Shown: in pieces, positions 44,518-51,139 of the stretch
Layout: each line of letters starts with the position of its first letter
Position numbering within the stretch: position 1 is the first letter of the stretch
NCBI RefSeq assembly: GCF_030540775.2
Contig: NZ_CP141266.1
Coordinates: forward strand, 3,955,001 to 4,019,000
Length of the DNA stretch: 64,000 bases
Direction: 5' to 3'
From: Flavivirga abyssicola
Lineage (GTDB): Bacteria; Bacteroidota; Bacteroidia; Flavobacteriales; Flavobacteriaceae
Program-made: the position numbers and the translations under genes
The notes under the pieces: generated by a model
The model's database searches: none
Told to the model about the DNA's origin: nothing
What the model saw: the letters and a program-made list of their open reading frames with translations, nothing else

Positions 44518-45159
44518 TTATACAATTTCCTTAAGATGTTTAAAACTATCAATTATGTAGTTTGGTTTTTGTTTTTCTAATTCTTCCCTTGTGTTGTTCC
44601 CATATGTTACCCCACAAGTATCCACAAGAGCTCTTTGTCCCATTTCAACATCAAAAATTGTATCACCAACTACTAAACATTCATTGGGTTGATATTTAAA
44701 TTTGTCCATAATAAGGTTGACAATGTCTGGAGAAGGTTTTTTGTTTTTTGCATCTTCTTCACCACCTATAAATGAAAAAATATCATAAATATTCTGTTTT
44801 TTAAGAATCTTAATTAATGACTCTTTCCCTTTACTTGATGCAACTGCCAAGTTTATTCCATTTGAATGAAAATCAAGTAATGTGTCTTTGACGTTATCAA
44901 AAAGAGAAATTGTGTCGATAACAATTTCATTGTAATGTTTGCGATAAACCAAAGTTGCTTTTGGTATCAATTCTTCATCAAGTAAAAAAGCCTTTTCGAA
45001 GGTTGTTTTAAGGGGTAACCCTATTAAACTCTTTATTAATTTTTCATCATACGCTTTAATATTTAGAGTGTCTGACACGAATTTCATTGTCTTAACGATA
45101 CTTTCTTTGGTATCGGCCAATGTACCATCAAAATCTAAAATAAGAGTTTTATATTTCAT
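44518..45159 (-). CDS. HAD-family phosphatase (phosphoglycolate phosphatase-like)
   Basis: 213 residues, subfamily IA with helical cap. Nucleophile motif LILDFDGTLADTKESI (Asp9 and Asp11), motif II LAVASSKGKESL, motif III region KPSPDIVNLIM, and motif IV CLVVGDTIFDVEMGQRA. Predicted cytoplasmic phosphatase for phosphoglycolate or similar small phosphates, or a pyrophosphatase like PpaX. The last 384 bp are duplicated at 41275-41657 as a broken copy, so the gene marks the right border of the ArsR island. Confidence 0.86.
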   Translation of the reverse strand: MKYKTLILDFDGTLADTKESIVKTMKFVSDTLNIKAYDEKLIKSLIGLPLKTTFEKAFLLDEELIPKATLVYRKHYNEIVIDTISLFDNVKDTLLDFHSNGINLAVASSKGKESLIKILKKQNIYDIFSFIGGEEDAKNKKPSPDIVNLIMDKFKYQPNECLVVGDTIFDVEMGQRALVDTCGVTYGNNTREELEKQKPNYIIDSFKHLKEIV

Positions 45160-45363
45160 CTTGTTTTCAAAATGTTTACACTATGCCAGTTGCACAAATA
45201 TTGGCTAAAGATACAGAAAACACGTATTTTGTTATGTGATAGCAAGAAAGATTATCAAGAGAAGTTATTTTCTAAAACCCAACTCAGTGAGCGTGTTCCT
45301 GAGGACAATTTTTATCTGTGATTAAATAGAGGCTGGTGCAACTACTACTAGTGTTAGGTACAG

Positions 45364-46038
45364 TTATTTTATCAGTTTCATTACATTTTCCGTTATTTTG
45401 TCACATCTGCTAAACCCAAATTCAAAGATTTTTTTATTATCTGCTACTTCATAAAGTTTCTCTTTTAGCTTTTCTTTTGATCTGTGTAAACGCATTTTCA
45501 CATTAACAACAGTTAAATCCAAAGCAGTGGAAATTTCTTTTAGGCTCATGCCTTCCAATTCTTTCATAATATAGACTGTTTTATATTTTATGTCTAAACT
45601 GTCAATAGCATTTTCCAATAATTGTTTTGCTTCATTCCGAATCATCTTGTCTTGTGGATTTAATTGTTTGCTATCTGGAATTTCTAAAATTGCATTACTC
45701 TTTAAATTGTTCGATTGTTTATCTAAGTGATATAGTTTTCCTTTTTCCTTTATACGTGCCAAAGATTCGTTTATTCCTATACGAATAAGCCAAGTAGAAA
45801 AGGTGGATTCTAATTTAAACTGATACAATTTAGTAAAGGCTTTTACATAACAATCTTGCATGATATCTTCAATTTCAGCATCATTTTTAATATAGCTTCT
45901 AATTATCCGATATAATTTTTGATTATTTCTTCTAACCAAAATTTCATAAAGTTCTTTTTCACCATCTAAAATTCGTTTTATGACTTCGCTCTCATTGATT
46001 TTATGATTGTTAAAATCATTGATGTTTATTGCTTCCAT
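45364..46038 (-). CDS. ECF-type RNA polymerase sigma factor
   Basis: 224 residues. Sigma region 2: LYRIIRSYIKNDAEIEDIMQDCYVKAF and FSTWLIRIGINESLA; region 4: LEGMSLKEISTALDLTVVNVKMRLHRSKEKLKEKL. A C-terminal extension FGFSRCDKITENVMKLIK contains a single Cys and occurs in a Bacteroidota sigma subgroup. No anti-sigma gene is adjacent. Divergent from a DoxX-like gene 112 bp away, its likeliest nearby target; this is inference. Confidence 0.9.
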   Translation of the reverse strand: MEAININDFNNHKINESEVIKRILDGEKELYEILVRRNNQKLYRIIRSYIKNDAEIEDIMQDCYVKAFTKLYQFKLESTFSTWLIRIGINESLARIKEKGKLYHLDKQSNNLKSNAILEIPDSKQLNPQDKMIRNEAKQLLENAIDSLDIKYKTVYIMKELEGMSLKEISTALDLTVVNVKMRLHRSKEKLKEKLYEVADNKKIFEFGFSRCDKITENVMKLIK

Positions 46039-46150
46039 TTTATTGTGTCTTTTATTTTAGATAAGAAACTTTAAAAAAAGTTACAAAATTTTGTATCCTT
46101 TTTTAAAATCTGCTATCCAAAGACTGTAACAAAATAATAAAAATAAGATT

Positions 46151-46534
46151 ATGGGTTCAAACGTACAATTAGTGAAAAACATTTTAAAGTATACTTTTGG
46201 CTTAGTGCCAATCGTTGCAGGGTTAGACAAGTTTACTAAAATTCTAACCAATTGGAGTCAGTATATTTCTGAAGGTTTTGCAGGAATGCTTCCTTTTGAA
46301 GCTTCAACGTTTATGATAATAATAGGTGTTATAGAAATTATAGCTGGTATTCTTGTTTTAACAAAAACAAAATTAGGTGCTTATGTAGTTTCTGCATGGT
46401 TAGTAGCAATTGCATTGACTTTGATTTTTAGTTGGAGTTATGTAGATGTTGCTGTGAGAGATCTAGTAATGGCTATTGCTGCTTTTTGTTTAGCAAAATT
46501 ATCAGAAAATAATTATAGTAAAGCCAATAATTAA
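46151..46534 (+). CDS. DoxX-like membrane protein
   Basis: 127 residues with four predicted transmembrane helices (about 12-28, 48-68, 76-92, 98-115). GLVPIVAGLDKFTKIL followed by GVIEIIAGILVL fits DoxX/DoxD-like small membrane proteins. Role in Bacteroidota unclear; relatives appear under redox or stress control. Divergent from the ECF sigma factor, so possibly in its regulon. Confidence 0.75.
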   Translation: MGSNVQLVKNILKYTFGLVPIVAGLDKFTKILTNWSQYISEGFAGMLPFEASTFMIIIGVIEIIAGILVLTKTKLGAYVVSAWLVAIALTLIFSWSYVDVAVRDLVMAIAAFCLAKLSENNYSKANN

Positions 46535-46743
46535 TGAAATAAAACTAAACGAAAGCACTTGTTTAATTGAAGAAAAATTAAAAAGGTTTCAATCAACACG
46601 TAGTGGATTTAAAGCCATTAGGTGTTGATGCTTTTGATAGAGATTAAGATTAATAACAAAGAAGTTTAAGGATACTGTTAACTTTTATGTAATAAGACTA
46701 CAAGCCCAAGAGCGATTAACCATGTAGATATTGCAATAAAACA
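46535..46743. other. Gap with possible gene remnants
   Basis: A plus-strand frame around 46594-46647 reads QHVVDLKPLGVDAFDRD then stop and has no start codon. On the minus strand near 46680-46735 a hydrophobic stretch (IAISTWLIALGLVVLLHKS) ends in a stop. Both look like tails of lost genes, but neither can be identified. Confidence 0.3.
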
Positions 46744-47619
46744 TCATTGATAGCTTTTTTTAAAATCCAAAGGCGTACTATTTGTTTTTTGCTTAAATAC
46801 TTTAGAAAAATATGCATAATCTTGATACCCTAATATTTCAGCAATAGTAGATAAAGAGTTTTTAGAATGAACAATTAAACGTTTTGATTCAAGGATGACT
46901 CGCTCTGTGATTAAATCGGTTGTCGTTTTGCCTAATGTAGCTTTTACAACTCTATTCAAATGTTTGGAAGTTATATTTAGTTCATTCGCATAAAATGTTG
47001 CTGATTTTTCTGTTTTATAATATTTCTCAACGATCTTTTCTAAATGTCTTAATGTTTCTATATAGGTGGCCGATGTTATATCTTTTACAGGTTCAAATAT
47101 ATTGTAGTGTCTCGCTAAATCTATATAAACGGTGTTTATAAGACTTGCTATTTTTTGTTTTTGATAAGTTAAGCTTTTGTAATACTCGTTATTAATGTTC
47201 TTAAATGTTGATTCTAAATATGTAATTTCATTTGAATTTAAATGGAGTGTAGGTATGTTTTTGTGTGAATAATAGTAAGGAAACTGTTCTAGTTTACTTT
47301 TTGAAAAATGAAGTTCATAGAAGTTCTGAGTATGAAAAAAAATGTAGCCTTCTGGGTTGGTATCAAATTTCCAATAATGTGTTTGACCTGGCCTTAAAAA
47401 ATACACGCTGCCAGGCTTTACTGTATAGGTGTTAAAATCTATTTCATGAATACCTGACCCTTTGGAGAATAAAACACATAGAAAAAAATCATGTTTATGT
47501 GGCTTATTGAAAAAACCTTTATTTCTTTCTAAATGACTTTTTAGGTCATTACTGTAGAAGTCAGACATGGGGACATCTTGCTCAAATTGCTGAATGTTTA
47601 AAACTGGAATAGATTTCAT
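46744..47619 (-). CDS. AraC-family transcriptional regulator
   Basis: 291 residues. An N-terminal cupin-like sensor (HKHDFFLCVLFSKGSGIHEIDF, then PGSVYFLRPGQTHYWKF) and a C-terminal pair of helix-turn-helix motifs: NELNITSKHLNRVVKATLGKT and SLSTIAEILGYQDYAYFSKVFKQKTNSTPLDFKKSY. The ligand is unknown. Divergent from the DUF983 gene, about 100 bp away. Confidence 0.92.
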   Translation of the reverse strand: MKSIPVLNIQQFEQDVPMSDFYSNDLKSHLERNKGFFNKPHKHDFFLCVLFSKGSGIHEIDFNTYTVKPGSVYFLRPGQTHYWKFDTNPEGYIFFHTQNFYELHFSKSKLEQFPYYYSHKNIPTLHLNSNEITYLESTFKNINNEYYKSLTYQKQKIASLINTVYIDLARHYNIFEPVKDITSATYIETLRHLEKIVEKYYKTEKSATFYANELNITSKHLNRVVKATLGKTTTDLITERVILESKRLIVHSKNSLSTIAEILGYQDYAYFSKVFKQKTNSTPLDFKKSYQ

Positions 47620-47689
47620 AACGACGATTATGTCCTAAAAGTACAAAAAATGGCGCATTATTTATGAGCTCTATTTTTAGGGATCACTG

Positions 47690-47697
47690 TAAATTTG
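47690..47697 (+). promoter_or_regulatory. Candidate -7 promoter element for the DUF983 gene
   Basis: TAAATTTG matches TAnnTTTG, 25 bp before the start codon. Confidence 0.42.
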
Positions 47698-47721
47698 CAA
47701 AATGATTCTCAATTGTAAAAA

Positions 47722-48081
47722 ATGAAACCAATTTCAATTTTAAAAGGTAAATGTCCCCAATGCAAAAAAAATGACATTTTTAGTTCTAATGGCAATTTGT
47801 TGTTGTTTAGAATTCCAAAAATAAATGATAGGTGTAAAACTTGTAATTTTAAATTTGAAAGAGAACCTGGGTTTTTCTTTGGAGCTATGTTTGTGAGTTA
47901 TGCACTAGCCGTTGCTGAATTTATAGGTGTTTTTATAATGTCTTATTTTTTTCTTGGATTGTCGCTATTAGTTTCCTTTTTTGGAATCATAGTATCTGCA
48001 ATTTTGTTTAGCACTATAAATTTTAGGTTATCTAGAACCATTTGGATTTATTTATTTTTTAACTCGAATGTAAAAGTTTAA
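47722..48081 (+). CDS. DUF983 membrane protein
   Basis: 119 residues. An N-terminal zinc-ribbon-like region with two CxxC pairs (GKCPQCKKNDIF and CKTCNFKFEREPGFFFGAMF) precedes two transmembrane helices (~58-80 and ~84-102). This is the DUF983 layout, function unknown. Followed by a hairpin terminator and a 162-bp repeat element. Confidence 0.87.
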   Translation: MKPISILKGKCPQCKKNDIFSSNGNLLLFRIPKINDRCKTCNFKFEREPGFFFGAMFVSYALAVAEFIGVFIMSYFFLGLSLLVSFFGIIVSAILFSTINFRLSRTIWIYLFFNSNVKV

Positions 48082-48123
48082 GTTTTTTTTTGTTCCTTTA
48101 TTGGGATTAAATTATTGATAAAT

Positions 48124-48161
48124 AAAAGCTCATGATTTTAATTAAAAATCCATGAGCTTTT
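48124..48161 (+). terminator. Terminator after the DUF983 gene
   Basis: AAAAGCTCATG pairs with CATGAGCTTTT (11 bp) across a 16-base loop, 43 bp after the stop codon, with a T-run on exit. Confidence 0.75.
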
Positions 48162-48181
48162 TGGTATGGGAACTAAAATAA

Positions 48182-48343
48182 TGAACTCATTTAGACTTTT
48201 TCAATTTGCTAAAAAATTGCTGTTTTCAGCTCTGTTTTTGTCTTTTTTTCCTTCCGTAGCTTTGCTATGCAACTCAAAAAAGTCTTCAACAGAAGCAAAA
48301 ACTTCTAATTTTCGCTTAAATCCAAAAAGTCTAAATGAGTTCA
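48182..48343 (-). repeat. 162-bp inverted-end intergenic element, copy B
   Basis: Perfect 20-bp inverted ends: TGAACTCATTTAGACTTTTT at 48182-48201 and its complement at 48324-48343. Its reverse complement aligns along its length with copy A at 29535-29696 (same length; shared CGAAAAT, GCATAGC, ATTTTTTAG blocks). It begins 13 bases after the thrC stop, in the same orientation relative to thrC as copy A has to kdsB. The open frame across it on the plus strand (from 48166) belongs to the repeat. Confidence 0.85.
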
Positions 48344-48356
48344 ATGAGTTATAAGA

Positions 48357-49649
48357 TCATTTCAGCAAATAGCTTTTTAAATCTTCATATGTAGAAATGA
48401 CTACAGATTCTTTTTCTTTATCCATAACTGATTGAATTTGTTTTGGTAAAGGTTGTTCTTCTTTAATAACATCTTCAACAACGTCTAAAAATTTAGTAGG
48501 GTGAGCCGTTTCTAAAAATACACAATGCGCTTTAGGGTTTTCTTTTAAATAAGCTTTAGAACCTAAATAACCAACTGCACCATGAGGATCTGCCACATAG
48601 TTATATTGCGTATAGATTTCTTTCATGGCTTCTTTGGTAGCATCGTCAGAAAAACTAAAAGAAGAGATATTGTCCTTTAAGGTCTCAAATTTGTTTTTAT
48701 AGATTTCTTGAATACGAATAAAGTTACTAGGATCTCCTACATCCATAGCATTACTTATAGTCTGTACTGATGGTTTAGGAGTGTATAGCTGTGTTTTTAA
48801 ATATTCAGTAACCACATTGTTTTCGTTGTTTGATGCAATGAAATGATTGACTGGCAGGCCTAATTGCTGCGCCATCATACCAGCACAAACATTTCCGAAG
48901 TTCCCACTTGGTACAGAAAATACAATATCATCGTATTTTTTATGTAATTGCTTGTATGCAAACATAAAATAAAATAACTGTGGTAACCAGCGTGCTACGT
49001 TTATTGAGTTAGCAGAAGTTAACTGCATGTTACTAGTTAAAGTTTCATCTAAAAACGCCCTTTTTACCATGGCTTGGCAATCGTCAAATGTACCGTTGAC
49101 TTCTAATGCTGTAATGTTTTGACCTAGTGTAGTCAACTGTTTTTCTTGAATATCACTTACTTTTCCGCTAGGGTAGAGTATAACCACATTTACGCCTTTA
49201 ACACCCAAAAAACCATTAGCTACAGCACCACCTGTATCTCCAGAAGTGGCTACTAAAACTGTAACCTCATTAGTGTTATCTTTATTAAAATAACCTAAAC
49301 AACGCGCCATAAAGCGTGCCCCAACATCTTTAAATGCCATGGTTGGACCATGAAATAATTCTAAAGTTGAGATATTATCATTTAATTGAACCACAGGAAA
49401 CTCAAAAGACAATGTTTCTTCAATAATCGTTTTCAATATGTCTTCTGGAATTTCTGGAACTACAAATTGCTTAATAGCTTGAAATGCAATCTCCGTATGT
49501 GATAATTGATCTATGTTTTTAAAGAAATCATCACTTAAAGGCGTAATACTTTCAGGAAAATACAACCCTTTATCTGGTGCTAATCCTTTTATTACGGCCT
49601 CTTTAAAAGAGGTATTAGGTGCTTGTTTGTTTAGTGAGTAGTAATTCAT
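48357..49649 (-). CDS. thrC: Threonine synthase
   Basis: 430 residues. PLP-dependent conversion of O-phosphohomoserine to threonine. The PLP Schiff-base lysine is Lys107 in FHGPTMAFKDVGARF; the phosphate-binding loop is seen in VATSGDTGGAVANGF and VPSGNFGNVCAG. N-terminus YYSLNKQAPNTSFKEAVIKGL is typical. Last gene of the thr operon; separated from thrB by an inserted four-helix-bundle gene. Regulation by the upstream leader is expected. Confidence 0.96.
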   Translation of the reverse strand: MNYYSLNKQAPNTSFKEAVIKGLAPDKGLYFPESITPLSDDFFKNIDQLSHTEIAFQAIKQFVVPEIPEDILKTIIEETLSFEFPVVQLNDNISTLELFHGPTMAFKDVGARFMARCLGYFNKDNTNEVTVLVATSGDTGGAVANGFLGVKGVNVVILYPSGKVSDIQEKQLTTLGQNITALEVNGTFDDCQAMVKRAFLDETLTSNMQLTSANSINVARWLPQLFYFMFAYKQLHKKYDDIVFSVPSGNFGNVCAGMMAQQLGLPVNHFIASNNENNVVTEYLKTQLYTPKPSVQTISNAMDVGDPSNFIRIQEIYKNKFETLKDNISSFSFSDDATKEAMKEIYTQYNYVADPHGAVGYLGSKAYLKENPKAHCVFLETAHPTKFLDVVEDVIKEEQPLPKQIQSVMDKEKESVVISTYEDLKSYLLK

Positions 49650-49665
49650 TTTTTAAATAGACCAC

Positions 49666-49687
49666 AGACGGAAGACGGAAGACCGAA
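49666..49687. repeat. Degenerate heptamer repeat (GACGGAA) after the four-helix gene
   Basis: AGACGGAAGACGGAAGACC contains two and a half GACGGAA/GAAGACG units. Its reverse complement (CTTCCGT) resembles the CAGTCTT array on the other side of the same gene. Confidence 0.55.
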
Positions 49688-49704
49688 TTCAGTTTGTGGG
49701 AGTT

Positions 49705-50061
49705 TTAGTTAATATTTTTTCTAAATGCGTGCATCATGTTCATTAGGCCAAAAGCATCATTGTAAAAACCTGTAAAATCATTTTCAGAAATGTATTTTCT
49801 ACTTCTGGCTTTAAAGAGGCAGGTAACAACTTCTGCTAAAGAACGAATGGAGTAACCAATAAATTTTTTTTGTTCTGGGTTAGACTGACCGATAGATCCT
49901 TCAGAAATATTTAATGCTATTGAATCTGCTGCTCTTCTTATTTGAGATGATAAGTTAAACTTTTCTTTGTCTGGAAAGCTATTAGTAATTTTATCGATAT
50001 CTTCTCCAAAATCCATTGCCTTTTGCCAAATAATTAGCTTTTCAAATTTGAATTTATTCAT
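49705..50061 (-). CDS. Four-helix-bundle protein (S23/IVS family)
   Basis: 118 residues, all helical: FEKLIIWQKAMDFGEDI, FNLSSQIRRAADSIALNISEGSIGQSN, IGYSIRSLAEVVTCLFKARSRKY. This is the family first seen in 23S rRNA intervening sequences and also related to Avd of diversity-generating retroelements; it binds nucleic acid in some cases. No rRNA or reverse transcriptase is nearby. It interrupts the thr operon between thrB and thrC and is flanked by heptanucleotide repeats in opposite orientation (50084-50125 and ~49666-49687). Confidence 0.9.
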   Translation of the reverse strand: MNKFKFEKLIIWQKAMDFGEDIDKITNSFPDKEKFNLSSQIRRAADSIALNISEGSIGQSNPEQKKFIGYSIRSLAEVVTCLFKARSRKYISENDFTGFYNDAFGLMNMMHAFRKNIN

Positions 50062-50083
50062 ATAATTAAAATATATTAAATTT

Positions 50084-50125
50084 CAGTCTTCAGTCTTCAG
50101 TCTTCAGTCTTCAGTCTTCAGTCTT
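50084..50125. repeat. Heptanucleotide tandem array CAGTCTT x6
   Basis: Six perfect CAGTCTT units, 42 bp, starting three bases beyond the thrB stop codon and ending 22 bp before the start of the four-helix gene. A perfect short repeat of this kind is prone to length change. Confidence 0.95.
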
Positions 50126-50128
50126 TTG

Positions 50129-51052
50129 TCAATAAATCTTTATTCCCTCCGTATTAATTTTTGTTATATGAATTTCAAATGTTATTCCCGTTTCTGAGTA
50201 CACTTTATTCATAGCGTCTTTAACACTTTTAGCGTTTTCTAATCCTTTACTTAATGTAAAAATAGAAGGACCAGAACCTGATATTCCAGCACCCAAAGCC
50301 CCATGTTCTAGCGAAGCTTCTTTTACTTCTTTATAATAAGGAATTAATCGACTTCTATAGGGCTCTACAATAACATCGTGTAATGATTTTTGTATTAAAT
50401 CAAAATCACTTGTATGTAGACCATGAATTAGACTTCCAAAATTAGCCCATTGGCTAATAGCATCTTGCAGAGGTACTTCTTTAGGAAGAATAGCTCTAGC
50501 TTCAGATGTTTTTACTTCTATCTGCGGATGAATAATTGTTGCATATAAATCTTCTGGAGAAGGAATTTCCAGAATCTCTAAAGGAGCAACACTTTTTACC
50601 AATGTAAAGCCACCAAAAATGGCAGGAGCAAGGTTGTCTGCATGCTCACATTTGCTGGCTAAAGCTTCTCCTTTCATGGCAAATTGCGTTAATTCTGTTT
50701 TATTACAGGGCTTTCCTAAAAGGGCATTCATTCCAAAAACACTACCAACGGCACTGGCAGCACTACTACCAATACCACTTCCAGGTTTTATGTTTTTGTA
50801 AATTTCAATTTCAAAACCACACGCTGGTTTTAGTGCTTCATACATCGCTAAAGCAGAAACACCAGCAACGTTTAACTCTGCTTCAAATGGTAAATCGAAT
50901 CCTTCAATTTTGGTGATATGAATCCCCTTTTTATCGGTTTTTCTAATGACCATTTCATCGCCAATACTGTCTAAACAGAATCCTAATACATCAAATCCAC
51001 AGGCTACATTAGCAACTGTTGCAGGTGAAAATATTTTTATTTCGTTTTTCAT
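50129..51052 (-). CDS. thrB: Homoserine kinase
   Basis: 307 residues, GHMP kinase. Phosphorylates homoserine for threonine synthase. ATP loop PGSGIGSSAASAVG (90-103); N-terminal SPATVANVACGFDVLGF; C-terminal GAGISGSGPSIFTL. Lies 87 bp after thrA; the spacer holds repeated AGAAAATAG-type and complementary pyrimidine tracts (about 51060-51138) that could fold together. Confidence 0.96.
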   Translation of the reverse strand: MKNEIKIFSPATVANVACGFDVLGFCLDSIGDEMVIRKTDKKGIHITKIEGFDLPFEAELNVAGVSALAMYEALKPACGFEIEIYKNIKPGSGIGSSAASAVGSVFGMNALLGKPCNKTELTQFAMKGEALASKCEHADNLAPAIFGGFTLVKSVAPLEILEIPSPEDLYATIIHPQIEVKTSEARAILPKEVPLQDAISQWANFGSLIHGLHTSDFDLIQKSLHDVIVEPYRSRLIPYYKEVKEASLEHGALGAGISGSGPSIFTLSKGLENAKSVKDAMNKVYSETGITFEIHITKINTEGIKIY

Positions 51053-51139
51053 AATTTATAGAAAAAAGAAAATAGAGAAAAGAAAATAGACTTCAACTGC
51101 TAAGTCATTATTCTCTTTTCCTTATTCTCTTGTCTTTTT

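Noticed and set aside
41275-44897. Island as a transposon with target-site duplication
   Set aside because: A 384-bp duplication is far too long for transposition and no transposase, integrase or inverted ends are visible; homologous or site-specific integration fits better.
45160-45363. 204-bp gap between the HAD and sigma factor genes
   Set aside because: No ORF, repeat or convincing promoter could be supported there.
48166-48354. 62-codon plus-strand ORF between DUF983 and thrC
   Set aside because: It is almost entirely inside the 162-bp inverted-end element; treated as repeat sequence. The peptide similarity to copy A is recorded as a finding instead.
49705-50061. Sign of an rRNA intervening sequence or diversity-generating retroelement
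   Set aside because: No rRNA gene, reverse transcriptase or template/variable repeat occurs nearby; only the protein family is shared.
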